A stretch of 64,000 nucleotides of DNA from contig CAXAMN010021940.1 in assembly GCA_963970005.1 (NCBI GenBank), positions 886,046-950,045 on the forward strand, written 5' to 3'. Positions 1 through 11,900 of this stretch are shown here, piece by piece. The stretch's first letter is position 1; each line of letters starts with the position of its first letter. The notes beneath the pieces are model-generated. The model was not told where the DNA came from. It was given only the letters and a program-made list of their open reading frames with translations, and searched no databases. Source of the DNA: Durusdinium trenchii (lineage: Eukaryota > Sar > Dinophyceae > Suessiales > Symbiodiniaceae). The position numbers were made by a program, and so were the translations under genes.

Positions 1-2
1 TC

Positions 3-209
3 AACATTGTCCATCTAGAAGAAACAGGAAACCGGCTTGTTCGAGCGGGTCAGCCTCGACCAGGGCTGTCAGTGCTAGGCCTCACTCTGCAGTTTGGGCA
101 ACCAAAACCGCATCTGATAGAGGTAGTTTCGGGTGCTCAGCAGGTTGGTGGCTCACCGAACAACATAACAAGTCATTGGAGTGAATCAATCACCCCAGCC
201 GTCCATTGA
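3..209 (+). CDS. Unidentified open frame at the window edge
   Basis: An open frame of 68 codons without an ATG runs from the first bases to a TGA and reads NIVHLEETGNRLVRAG early on. It may be the tail of an exon that starts outside the window. No family is recognised, no clear acceptor is visible, and chance is possible. Confidence 0.2.
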   Translation, partial: NIVHLEETGNRLVRAGQPRPGLSVLGLTLQFGQPKPHLIEVVSGAQQVGGSPNNITSHWSESITPAVH

Positions 210-3040
210 GAATCGATGCTTCAAACCATCGGTATCGTCTGCATCGACCCACATCCGTCTTGGAGTTGCAAGCTGGGGAGCTGATGTTAGGAGACTCAAT
301 TGGGTCATAGATTGGGTCAGCACTGGGTTCTTCTTCTCTCGAACTCACCAGGTGTCGGTGGTTGGGAACGAGTCCTCTTCCCAACCTCCTTCAGGAGTCT
401 CCCATGTTCTATGCAAAGGCTCGGGTTTCGAGTGAATGATCATGATATCCGAATGCTTACACCCTGGCTTAGGCCCCTTGCCCCAAAAGATTTGACTGAC
501 CAATGTCAGAATCCAAAATGAACTTGAGAACTGCTGCAAGACGATGTTCCTTTAACGAATTCAGGGTTCAGCTTCTACGTGCGTATCTTTAACTTTCCCG
601 ATGCATTCTTTCTATTAGGACCATGTTTCAAGCTTCGCTGACTTCTGCACATGTCACAAACCAACCCGTAGGCCAATGGCTCAAATGCTGCTTGCCATCG
701 TCCTGGCAATGGAAAGTGGAAACTGGATCAATCCCCGAACAGGCAGCTTGACGAAGATTTGTTGGAGGTCCTCTAGCCTGTGGATCTACAGTACCAGTTC
801 TTTCACACAAATCATCTACATGGGGCGAAATATGGAGAAATGCCATGCCATGCTAAAGCCTTCCACTATAACTTCTCCGGCTCAGAGGAAAATGAAAAAA
901 AAAACAGCAACTTTCCCAGCACTAAGGAGTTCTAAACCTGAAAGTTGTCTTTGGGATCAACTCACTCTAAGAAAGATCCGAGCATGGAAAGCGCTTGCTT
1001 TGGACCCAAAGGATTCTTATCCTTTGGGCCAAATGATGCGAAATGACTCTTTGCCTTTGGGAGGGCCGACAAAGGGGCGCTCCAATGCGACCGAATGGGG
1101 CGGCTCCAATTTCGGACGTCTGACGGATGGAGTCGCCGCATGCGGATGCCCCCCATGCGAAGTTCCGGCCCTTTTTCTCCTCCACATTTGGCGCCGGAGA
1201 GGCAGGCAGGCAGGCCCGATCATGCAAGCCAAAAAAGCATGTCGAACAACTGCTCTTCCATTGAGGCCTGCCCCCCCCGACACAGCATGTATGCACCATC
1301 TACATTCGAGAGTGGCACATGTGGCATCTGCTGTGTCCATTCTGCGAGGGTGAAACGGCTCATCTAAGGCTCTCCAGGACCGTCGTGATCATGTTGTTGA
1401 CACCTTGGATGGAGTGTGATGGGCGCCTCGTTGAGCACTAGTCATTACATGTCATTACTAGTCCTTACAAGCTGGTGGTAAAAATCATGGGCCTCTACTC
1501 CGACTGAGCAACCCTTTCACTCACCCTAACGTGGGGAAGCGCACAAACCCTGCAGCAAGTCTGCACGTGTGCCGCCGACCAGCGGGCAGATGTCCATGCT
1601 GTTCAATTTCACAAAGCAAGTTGGACCACGCTAGGCAAACCTGAAGAAAAAACCGCTGCTGAACATCGCCCCGAAGTTGGGTCTTCACAGCCTGCCAGCC
1701 TGGGTCTTACATGGTCGTCTTCTCGAGCGAACTGCTCTGTTCGGAGAGCTCCCCTGTTCTCTTCCCACTGCTTGCAGTGCGTAGTGCCCCTTGAAGCTCC
1801 ATGGCTCCCTTCTAAGAGAGGATGCCAACCCCTAGCTCCTTCCGCTCCCTCTACTGCGGGCAACGACCCCTAGCTCAGCACCTCCACCAAGCAACGTTGT
1901 GCCACCTCCTCGTCCACTGGTTGCCACAGGAAGCCTGCAGGACTGAGCCATGGACTGAGGCCGGAGCAAGAACAAATCTGCTTCAGAATCTATTCCAAGC
2001 TGGGAAGACATCCAAATTGTTATTCAAAAATCATGAACCTACCAGTAGCCTTTACAAACCCCTGGATGTTTGATCCTGTCCCCTGACACCCCCAGAAACA
2101 ACCTTTATTCAATTTTATATACAGTAATATATATATATATATCTTGCAGCCCCTCCTCTCCAACTTAGAGGCCATTTCAGAATGTATCTCTTTGTGTGGG
2201 ACATGCCATATACAGATTGAAAACAACACATCTTTGTAGTTTCACAATGTCAAAAACCGTAGTGCAGCCCCAGGATGTAACTTTAGGCAGTACAAAGGAG
2301 GACCATTATGAGCGATGATGAGATGAGTGAAAATGTCTATGCCCTGTCTGAATAGTCCCTCTTCTTCTAAGGTGCTTACGCCTACGCCCTGAACAGTCCC
2401 ACTTCAACATCTACATGCCCTGTGTGGGCAACCATGTTGCTCGTGTGCGTCTGACAGTGGGATGTATGGTTGGTGCAAACTGTCCGTCGCATTCAGGTTC
2501 TAATGCTAGGATGGCTGAGGGACATTTGTCGTCCGGATGCACATACTCTTGACGTGCCTCGGATTACACAGTAGAAAAAAGAAAACAACAGCGACCTTGA
2601 ACACGCCTAGAAGCAGAGTCCTTACAACCATTGTCATCGGTGCGACTTGTAGAGAATAAAAGAATGACCCCTAATATATGTTTTTCTTATATTTACATAT
2701 TTATCTATATATATATAATAGATATATTATATCTTATCCTCAGGATCCTGAGGATCTCTTCCCGCATTCCTTGCGAGTCGCAGTTAGTCGTTATGTGGGC
2801 CGTCCATCTTGGCTCGACTGTGAGGCATGAGGTCGGCCCGGTGTTCTGTCATGGGTACCTCATGCTACCTCACTGACTTCAGACCAGGGGGGCTTTCATA
2901 GCGGTCTTGAATCAGTAAAGCCATAGCTCCGAAGTGGGTGCCCCATGACCCACACCATTCACTAGTAAATTGCAAACTAAAGGAAGAATGAACATGAATG
3001 AACCCATATCAAATCTATTTGCTCGACATGATCTTACGCT
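210..3040. other. Stretch without a supported gene
   Basis: Open frames up to 225 codons occur, but none has splice-site support, consistent codon use or a recognisable domain. The stretch holds (TA)n tracts near 2126-2142 and 2700-2726 and a GC-richer patch at 1020-1300 that is open on both strands. A spliced-leader-like 19-mer at 666-684 is discussed in the findings. Confidence 0.4.
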
Positions 3041-3041
3041 A

Positions 3042-3224
3042 TCAGGGCTGTTTCGGCACACGCTTAGAGATGACCCTTCCCGCTGACATGGCGCCTTCTC
3101 CTTCGGTCTCGTCCTCAAAGTCCAGGTCGGTGACGGGGACGTCTTCGGCGAAGGGGACGAGGTCTTCCAAAGCCTCACCTGGGAGATACCCCCCTTCGGC
3201 CGGAAGCGGAAGCTGGTGGGCCAC
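3042..3224 (-). CDS. Possible exon of an acidic protein
   Basis: The frame gives an acidic, low-complexity peptide (VPVTDLDFEDETEGEGAM) with C/G-rich third codon positions, ending at TGA. The segment CCAG|GTGAGG inside it could also be a splice donor of another frame, so the boundaries are uncertain. No family is recognised. Confidence 0.3.
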   Translation of the reverse strand: MAHQLPLPAEGGYLPGEALEDLVPFAEDVPVTDLDFEDETEGEGAMSAGRVISKRVPKQP

Positions 3225-4062
3225 GCAACCAGGATAGAGCTGTTGAGAGGGATGAGAGAGACAGATCTGCGAAACAACACTCCACCGATCTCCAAAAACG
3301 AGGTGACCAAGGACTGCATGCGACCTCCAAGAAAGAGTTTAGAAAGGACTGCCGAATATCCTGAGGTGAGTTGCGGCTGGACACTATAACTCACGCATGC
3401 AACATCCTGCCAACCCCCCACCTACAGTACCTCAAATCAAAATCAACCTAGGCTCCTAGAACTGGTTTCTGGGATGTTCGCAACAGGACGATTGTTTTGC
3501 TGTACTGATCTCGAGCAGGTCAAGGGGTTAGCAAACTCTTGCCCAGTCATGCCCACCCCTTAGAAGGTGACATGAAGAGACGATGAACATAATGACAGCT
3601 GGATTAAGTACCCCCTATTAAGTACCTCCCAGCTCGACCCCCCCAATACTAAACGAATTTAAAACCAAGATTTCCACCGTGGCATCACCCTAATAGTTTT
3701 TTTCTCAACCAGAAACCGAAACCTCCCCCTATTAATCAATCCCAGCTCCCCCCGAAAAAGATATAATTGGTTTTATATTTGCTTCTTTTTTATAGTATAT
3801 ATATATATACAGTACTTTATTTGCTACTATTCAATATCTTATGGTCCATGGTGAAACTGATTTTCTGATCCACCCTTGTCTCATGCCATCTCCTCTTATT
3901 AAGGGGATGTGGTCCTCAAATACCTCCAATCTCAGACCTTGTTGACCTTGTTGGGGGGGAGAAAGGGGTGTTTATGAATCCGGTGTCGAGATTTTCTCAC
4001 CCCGAAGCTTGGAAAACCTGGACCACAAACCCAGGTCCACACTTCGGCCCCCGAACGCCGAC

Positions 4063-4160
4063 CGCTCTTTGAGCCATTTTTTCCCCGCGCCGGGCGCGGC
4101 CTGCGCCGAAGGTGACCATCTTCCAGGCTTCGAGGCTCTTCTCCAAGGCCTCTCGGCGGC
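4063..4160 (-). CDS. Exon of unknown protein (basic, helical)
   Basis: The exon reads RREALEKSLEAWKMVTFGAG and onward, 32 codons with G/C in most third positions. It starts at AG|GCC and stops at a GT donor (GCG|GTCGGC), entering in phase 1 and leaving in phase 0. The peptide is rich in Arg, Lys and Glu and is probably helical. The other strand is also open, so the call rests on codon use and splice sites. Confidence 0.45.
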
Positions 4161-5574
4161 CTGGGATGGCTCCGGAGGGGCTCCAAGATCTGCAGTGCTG
4201 AGTGGAGGGACGGGGAAAGGCAGGAAAATCCAAAACAAAAGACCCATAACGTCTGGAGTCTGGACGCATCTCAAAAGGGAAAAGGCTTGCTGTGCTTCAT
4301 GTAGTGTAGAGTATTTTCCGTCATCCAGTTTGTGTGTTGATTCCCTCTCCCCCCTCTCTCCCTCCTTCCCCTCCCTCGCGCTCGCTCTCTCTCTCTCTCT
4401 CTCTCCAGGCTTGTGTTTATAGTGTTGACTCCCGTGCCCCTTGGAATGAATTCACCACCATTCTAGTTAGAGGAGGAACAGGTACGTCGGCTCGACCATC
4501 TTGCATTTAGTCTCCCTTTCTCTTAACCTCACGCACCTTGCTCGCTGGTGCGGTGCTATCCCACGGTTTCGCACGTGGGCCATGGGTTTCCCAAGGCCCA
4601 GGGCCGTGGAAAAGGAGCTCAACTGAGGCCGTCCACCAAGTACACACGTCTGTGGAACAAAGAAACTTGATGCCATTCTATGGAGGAATGGCCCATTCAT
4701 CTCAACAAACATCCATCTCCAAGCATCTCTCTGACTGAATGGCGGATCACTTCGAGAAAAAAGAACAAGAATGAGTCCGGCGTCGATCTTGTGCTGGCAT
4801 GACATCATTTAACATTGGGCGAGTCCGAGCTGGAGACCAGCGGCGAACACGACAGTGCCGTTCCAACGGGGATTGGTGGAGGCCAACTCTTCTTCAAGGG
4901 CATGTTGCATGGATCACCCAGAACCTGCAGACCCTTTTGGGTCGCAGTTTCTTCTCGGGTCTCGCAAAGCAAAGCCTCGCAATTCCGGCGGCCATGTCCG
5001 GTCCGGTTCCAAAGATACTGGCCGCATGGACATGACCCTGGCGCTACCCTCAGTATCCTCAGTTAAGCTTGGAACGATTAGAATGCCCTGTAATATACCA
5101 GTCTTTTTCTACAAGCTGTATATTACCTCCTCTAACTCTAGTGGTGTTGGACGAATACCCCTCAACCCCCCCTTCTCGGTCAAGGTCTAGGCAGCCTAGG
5201 CAAGTCTCCTTAACTTCACTGAGAGTAGCTCTACACATGGCTCGACACTCCCTTTTCGGAGCGCGTCTCAAACGTCACGTCGATGGGCGAAATCAGATCG
5301 ACGAGATCAAATAGATGAAGGTCACCAGAAGGACACCTCGAGCGGCTCGAGCGGCTCGATCGAAGACCGACACATGGCTACCTTGCTCCCCCTCACCCTG
5401 CAGACCCTGCAGTCACGATAGTGTCACAAAAGACGAGTTCTCCGAACATTGGCATCATTTTCCTCACTCAGGCCAGCATTGTACCGCTCTTCAAGCCCAG
5501 CGACCTCCCACCACCTCCCACCCCTCCGACCGGAGACGATCTGCGGTCTCCGGAGACCACCGGTCTCCGGTCAC

Positions 5575-5666
5575 CCGCGTGACCAGGCGCCTGAGATGTA
5601 GGCCCATCGGAAGACCAAGTCCACCTGGTAGGAGGGCGGTCGCTCGCCAAAGGTAATGTTCATGGC
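5575..5666 (-). CDS. Exon of unknown function, possibly same gene
   Basis: Starts at CCAG|GCCATG in phase 0, matching the exon upstream, and ends at CGG|GTGACC. It reads AMNITFGERPPSYQVDLVFR. No family is recognised. The flanking GC-rich DNA up to about 5800 is open in all frames and not interpretable. Confidence 0.4.
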
Positions 5667-8107
5667 CTGGCCGCCGACAGTCTGTCCGAGCTCGGATCGT
5701 CGTGGCGCGACTCCGGGTGACCCTGGTGGCCCTGGGGCAGTTCGACTCCGGGTCGCAGCGTGGTGACCCGTGGTGGAGAGGAGAAGGCATGCCCATGGTG
5801 TTCCACTGTCCACATGTGGGTTCGTAGACGTTGGGGGAACTTAACAGCCTGGAGTGGGAACTTCTTAGGTGATTTGATTTTTTTGATGTGATGTGGAATC
5901 AATAGTATGTGATGTTGATGCCAGTTCTAGCAACTCTTCCTAGTTGTCTTCGCCCAGCAGCTCCTAGCAAACCTGTTCCTGGCCAAGATGTTGTCTTCCA
6001 CTCAGCACCAGCAAGGAACACCAGCCATCTATAAACCACCTGGGGTGAGACAACGAAAGAAACAAAGGATACATGCAAATGTGAGCCCTCCTCTGTGGTT
6101 CTTGGGTTCTTTTCTCATTTGTTTTCCTCTGCACGAAACAGATCAAAAGAGCAAACAGCTTCATCAGCTTGCTTCTGACATCTTCTGACCATCTTGCTTG
6201 TGTAGTGCAACGTCTCCCCACCCTCCCCCACGAGAAAAAGAAAGAAAGTCTCACTTCCAAGAGCCCACCTTTCCGGGCAAATACTTCTGGATGTCCATCA
6301 TGAAGCGTTTGAAGTCAGCGGTGGTCATCCGCTTCCCCTTCCCCACGATACCCAAACCGTAGAAGAGCTCCATCACTTGATCCCTGGACCAATACCTTGG
6401 CCATGAGAAAAAAGCATTCAAAGCTGGCGGTAGCTGGCTGTTTTTTGCCTCCCAGTTCGATTAAGAATTCCAGTGATCCGTGTAAGGTCGGGTTCTTTTG
6501 GTTGTCTGGCAGCGTTCATCGCAAACCGATCTGTCTTTCTGATCCTGTCAAAGGCGTCATTGGAGAATCGGTAGACGGTACCGAACACCCCAAGAAGTGC
6601 CACCCCCTGTCACTGATCGATTTCAAGAGCAAATAGGGGGGCCGATGGGGGGCCGCAGCCGTCTCCATAGTCTGCATGGTGTGAGTGAAACAGGCCAACG
6701 CCCAAGTTGTTCAAAACCAAAACGCACAAGGATCATCAAGGATCCAACTAAGTAGCACACCTCAAAAGAAGAGGAAATGCCAGGAGACAAGAAGGGCCAC
6801 AATCCCTCTCCGTATCTCTTTCTCTCTGTGCTGGCCTGGCCTCTCGCCTCGCCTCATCGCACCCTGAACCCCAGCTGCGAATTGGGCCAATCAACCAATT
6901 CGTCACACCACCAAGCAGGCCACAAACACCAAAACGATCCAAAACGACCATCCAAGCCATCCCCCAACTAGACCTCCCTGGAGGCTCCTCAGTCTCCAGC
7001 CGTCCCCTGAACCGTGAACGACGCCCCCAAGCGGCTGGCCCAGTCTGCGGAAGCCTGCCTGGAGAGCGGTCGCATTTGGTCGAGTACGAGGTCATGCGAA
7101 AGGTGTCCGGGTCCCAAGGGAACAAGGAACCTGAAATCACCTGCATTTCGACATGGGAAAAGGATGAAGATCGCAACCTGCAACTACAGAAATGGAAAAA
7201 CTGATGTTTGCATGATTCTGCCCACAAAAGTGAGTAGGCCGGAGACCCGAAAGCCCCGCTTCGTTCGCCCAGCTTCGCCTGCACCTCCTTCCAGCTGAGT
7301 TCCCCTGAGTTGTCCCGGTCGAACAGCCGGTAGACCTGGCTGTAGAGGAGGCCAGAAAAGGGCTACTACATGGCGAGAGTGTCCATGGGACTGGAATAGT
7401 TGCACCATCTCATGCCATTTCCTCTCATGTCATAAGCCAACATCTCATGAGGGACTAGAAGAGATGTAAGACTGGTGCACGCAGCGCATCAGTGGGACTT
7501 GAGGCATATGATTTTAAATCGTAGATCTCGGACAGCGGGCAGGTGCACCTGATGGAATTTCTTCTGCAGGTCGATCTCCTTGCAGCGGCGACGACGAATG
7601 GAGTGGGGGCGGAAAAAGCAAAGAGCTGAATTCCCCTCCAGGGTCAAGTGAGATTCATTGGAACGTCCCAGAGGTGGACGTGTTCACCATCGCCTGCAAA
7701 TCGCTCAACAAACACGGCCCCATGCAAGGCGTCGCGTCACGCAGCTCCGACCGCGCCGAGGGGCAAAGCTCCAGAAACGACCAGAACGGCTCTTTGTTCT
7801 TGAAACCTCCCACATGCAAGAACTTTATGGAAAAAGTTATGTTCTTCAGTTCTTCAATATAGTTTTCCCCTCCAAACTCCTCCAGGAGCCCCTGACAACC
7901 TCCCCACTGATCGCTCGCGCATCGGCTCAGCTCGTTGTCTTCGATGGCGTCTCCTCCGCATCTTCCTCGCCATCAGGTTCAGTCACCTCCCAACCGGGAT
8001 TGGGCGGAGGTGGCACACCCTCAAAGCCTTCGCCCGGATAGATCCTCGGCGAAGGTGCGCGGCACGAAGCCGAGAGATCGAGGTGCAAGAAGCCGATGCC
8101 GGTCGGT
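5575..8107 (-). CDS. EF-hand calcium-binding protein (partial multi-exon model)
   Basis: Six exons whose splice phases all match: 7995-8107, 7549-7625, 7247-7335, 7020-7130, 6269-6395 and 5575-5666. The core is one canonical EF-hand split by an intron. The entering helix KEIDLQKKFHQ ends one exon, and the next begins VYRLFDRDNSGELSWKE, whose 12-residue loop has Asp at 1, 3 and Asn at 5, Gly at 6 and Glu at 12. A second, degenerate hand-like segment follows (DQVMELFYGLGIV, then MTTADFKRFMMDIQ). EF-hands bind Ca2+, so the protein is probably a calcium sensor or has a calcium-regulated tail. Start and end are not found. The first exon (proline-rich, PGEGFEGVPPPPNPG) and the last (GERPPSYQVDLVFRWAYIS) are the least certain. 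The protein could be the C-terminal part of an ion channel, but no transmembrane region was found. Confidence 0.6.
6269..6395 (-). CDS. Exon with degenerate second EF-hand-like segment
   Basis: A short open frame of 42 codons from AG|GTATTGG to AAG|GTGGGC, reading RDQVMELFYGLGIVGKGKRM and then TTADFKRFMMDIQKYLP. The ADFKRFM helix resembles the exit helix of an EF-hand, but the calcium loop has lost its acidic ligands. Codon use is strongly coding. Confidence 0.6.
7020..7130 (-). CDS. Exon after the EF-hand loop
   Basis: A good acceptor (TTTCAG|G) opens a frame reading FLVPLGPGHLSHDLVLDQM. The donor GTC|GTTCAC in phase 2 joins the exon at 6395. Read through, the frame would instead stop at a TGA at 6989, so this could also be a terminal exon. 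Confidence 0.5.
7247..7335 (-). CDS. EF-hand loop exon
   Basis: The exon starts at AG|GTC and ends at a GT donor (CGG|GTCTCC). It has 29 codons and leaves in phase 2, which fits the next exon. It holds the calcium loop DRDNSGELSWKE with all expected ligand positions. This is the best-supported part of the gene. Confidence 0.75.
7549..7625 (-). CDS. Exon with the entering helix of the EF-hand
   Basis: The exon reads RRRRCKEIDLQKKFHQ and ends at CAG|GTGCAC in phase 0. The amphipathic end supplies the helix expected just before an EF-hand loop. The basic stretch before it may be a linker. Entry at AG|CTC in phase 1 is less certain. Confidence 0.55.
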
Positions 8108-8473
8108 CTGAAAAGGACACCGGGTTAACATCCCCAAGATCACGCGCTCCTGTTGAAATGTGTCTTTTTGGGGGAGGGAAAGGTTGTCTGGCCTTGTGCT
8201 CAGTCGGTGGGAACAGCCCCCTATGAGAGATGTTGGCTTCTCGCAGCAAAATCAAGTGAGATCAGAAACACCCCACCGACCAACACAAAAGTCACACGAA
8301 AATAACATCCCAAGCCTTTTCGCATCCATCACTTGATCCCCGATCTTCCTAACATACCGCCTGTGGAAGGGGTTTTCCCCCTCTATTAGTCGAGACGGTC
8401 CGGTTTCTTGTTCTCTGGGACCTGTGAACCCAAGGCTCCCCCGTGAGGGGTAGATCTTCGGTGCGGCACTCAC

Positions 8474-8642
8474 CATGTTTTTGCCGCTGTGCTCCTTGCT
8501 CACACCTCAGCTTTCGATCAACTGGAGTGGTTTCAAGCTCCCGGGGGTCAGAAACACCGAGCCTGGCCGGCGGTGCTCGGATCAGGCAGGTCAGTCTAAG
8601 TAGCAGCACGGAAAACACCCCCGTGGATTTTCGGCCTTTTAC
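8474..8642 (-). CDS. Exon of unknown protein
   Basis: Fifty-six open codons between a CTGCAG|GTA acceptor and the consensus donor ATG|GTGAGT, including LGVSDPRELETTPVDRKL. The entry phase would fit the last channel exon at 8783-8902, but the peptide does not look like the rest of a fourth membrane helix. It may therefore be the 3' end of the channel gene or part of the next gene. Confidence 0.4.
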
Positions 8643-8782
8643 CTGCAGGTCACCTGCTCAACCGGGCACCATGAAGATCTACAAAAAGAATCTACAGTAC
8701 ATTACAGTAATTACTCAGTGGGTGCACAAAGAATACAAAACATGTCAGACCTGGTGGTTCTTTTCGATCGTCAGCGGCGTGC

Positions 8783-8902
8783 TCGAAAAAACGCAAACGG
8801 GAGAAGGACCTGAAAAACACCCGATGTCTGCGCCCGCCACACGCGGCCTCCGTGATCCTCCTTGGCCTTCTTCTTGACCGTCTCTGCTAGGTGCTTAAAG
8901 GC
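8783..8902 (-). CDS. Channel exon 14: loop end and possible TM4 start
   Basis: GTGAG|GCC opens a lysine-rich helix (AFKHLAETVKKKAKEDHGG) and then SGVFQVLLPFAFF, resembling the R.LFP.AF start of TM4. The edge at CGA|GCACGC is a guess; a TGA follows two codons later. Confidence 0.5.
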
Positions 8903-11900
8903 CTCACAGAGCGACACGACCAACAAAGCAAATTATGTTTATAGTTTGTATACTGAAGGTGTATATATATATATATTATAGATGCATTATATCTAGTTTA
9001 TACATTAAAATCAAATTATAGTTGCATGATACATGCATCAGTATACTTAATCACTTGACGTCTGTACTTGGTGCGGAGTCATGCGATCACTGTTGTCACG
9101 ATCGACTCTCCCTCTACAAAAACCAAGATCCGGAGTTCTTCTTTCGCATGCTGCAGCTCACGCGAGTTGGTAGGAGGGATATCAACGAATTCCACGGCTG
9201 GTCGGGGCTTTAGAATGGTGTAAGATCTCTTCCATTCTCACTGCATCGCTAATCACTAATCCCTTCCCCCTTCCCTTATCAATTGGTTTTCAATACACGA
9301 AGTCTCACTGAATGCGATCCACCTGGCCAACAAATAAAATCAAATAAATACACAAATCATCACCAACCAATCAAAGCAATCCAAATCATACTTCCTTCCA
9401 ATTCAAAGGCTGAGAGGACTTCTTTGAAGCGTTTCTCCAGACTTCGAAGCGTCAGCACAGAAACCGTCACCGCCTCGAATTGACGCTCGCGGGAGGTCTC
9501 CAGCTGAATCAGGAAGCTCACCAGGCCGTACTCGAAGACGGCGCTCAAGCAGAAGAACTTCATCAGGAGCCTCCATGGGAATGCCCATGCACGTGGAATG
9601 TCCATGGCACTGTCTATGGCAATTGCGGAATTGCCCTGATGTCCATCGAATTTCCACGTCTCCATGCATGTCCACCATGGTTAAAAAAGGAAACTTGCAC
9701 AACTTGGAGAAGGTTCCTGGAAAAATCTGGAGAAGGTTCCATGAACTTCCCTGCGGTCCATGGCATCTTTTTCTTTTTGGGACCTGTTCCGAGACATGGC
9801 TGCCTTGGGGGCAAGCATAGTGCATGCAACCAGTTCCGGGCCCAGCGGCCGCCACAGCACAGCTTCGTGGTACTGAGAAATGCTGACCATCCCAGATATC
9901 CCAGTGCTGTCTTTCCGGCTTTACAAAGCAGGGGGCAGTGAGGGGTATAGGTGGTATAGGATGGTAGGGCGTAACTGGTGTGAGGTGGGGCATCCTTCAT
10001 GGCTCGACGTGGACCGGAGGAGTTCGAAGGGAGCGGACCACTGACAGAACAGCGTTCGGCTGGCGATGCGGTGTCCGGACACGAGGCGGTTTCACGTCCA
10101 GGCATAAATGGATGGATCGAAAGTGTTCGAAAGTCATGAACATATATGAAAGTATGTGAAGCTGGTTACTGAGGGGTTCACATGCCTTGACCCACCCCCC
10201 CCAAAAAAAAAACAAGTGATCGCTTGTAATTGCTCATAATTGTTCAAATACAGTATTATGTTTCTTTCCCCTTGGGCAGTGCTCTCAGAGCTCCAAATGG
10301 CATGGCTCAACTCGCACTGAATCCACCATCGGACCGGACCATCGATCTGCTCAAGCAAGGTGCAAATAGCTGGTGATCCACGTGAGGTAGTTTAAGGGAG
10401 GCAGGTTGCTGATCACGTTGTTCCTGAGATCCGCGGCACACGTGCGTGTTCCACGATGTGAAAAACGGGTTCCTTCCTTCGTCTCGCACGAAGAAAAGGG
10501 CCGTGGACTGGCCTGAAACCCACTGAATGTCCACATGTGCTCTTCCAAATGAAGGCAAGGCAGCAGGGGAGTCAGCCAAAAGCGATGAGAGTCGGGGATC
10601 CATCATCCCATTTACCGATGCGCGACTCCGGAGTCACCCTGCCCCGAGTCATCCTCTCACGAAGGACGCATGCATGCGGCATGCATGGTAGATCGTGAGC
10701 ATGCACATGTTCATTTGACTGACGCCTACACAGGAGTCCAGAAGAACCCACTCATACGCTTCTTATAGCGAGATTTCTGGTTACAAGCGTCGGGGTTTAG
10801 TCACCCAAAGTCACCCGGCCGCGTGTAAACGCAGCATCCAAACAATATTGTTGACCTGATACTCTTCCGGTTATATTGCCATCTTGCATCTAACCCCATT
10901 GTAAACGCAGCATCCAGACGACTTTCTACAAGACCAGACGACTTAACCAGGTACCCAGTAATTAGCCTATCAACCACAAGCAAGCAAGGCCTACACAACC
11001 AGCTCCCCCGCAAAAAGAAGTTTCTGGCACTTCGCAGCCTTCGCCGTCCAATCCACACGGAACGCCGAACCCGTCGTCGCACCGGAATCGAAGCGTCTCC
11101 AGGTTCAGCATGATGAGCACCGGAATCACCGCGATGGCCACGCGCGCGGGCGCCACAGTGCGATTGATGAAGAGCCCGCTCCAGCTGACGAAGGTGAAGA
11201 GGATGCATGTCACGAACACAAACCTCAGCGAGCTACTCGGGCGATCTCGGGACAGCGGTCCATCAGTTCATCACCTGGAATGCCCACGAACCTACAGCAA
11301 TTGAAAGGAACATTACTGTATATACATACCAAATTACCATGGAGCTCAACCTCTTGAGCTGTCTCAAGAGCTTCTTCGCTCAAGAGCTTGCACGTGGCGT
11401 GCACGGCAGGCTTTCTTCCTGGTCAATCAAGGTCCTGGTCGTGCAGGCTTTGACCTGGTGAGTTGCCTTGACCTGGTGATTTCCTGGATGTTCCTGGCTT
11501 GCACTCATCAGATACATGAGGCTGAGACAGTTATGGTAGCAACATGTCGCAACCATGGTTTTCCAGCAACCCCCAAGTTGTGATGGCTGTTTTGTACCCT
11601 ACCCAATGTTATCCGCTCTCGTTGCTGATGCTTGTGAGTTGGATCTGACATGAAGAATTGGAGCTGTGGCTGCACTATGCCCATGCCAAAGGGCATCATG
11701 AAGGAGTCCGGCATTCTTTGGAGTTCGAAGTAGAGGAGAACGAAATTGTAGCCTCCATTGCTGCCGTGCCGTGCAGTCTAAGGCCTATAGGGCCCAGGTC
11801 CATGTTGTTCGGATTGCCAACAGCAACATGTTCGAAATGTTCACGAACTGGAAATACAGCTATTTATCATTTACATGCTACATGATCGTAAATGTTGATC

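Noticed and set aside
2912..3421. 169-codon minus-strand frame
   Set aside because: The frame overlaps a better acidic exon candidate, has mixed codon use and no recognisable domain.
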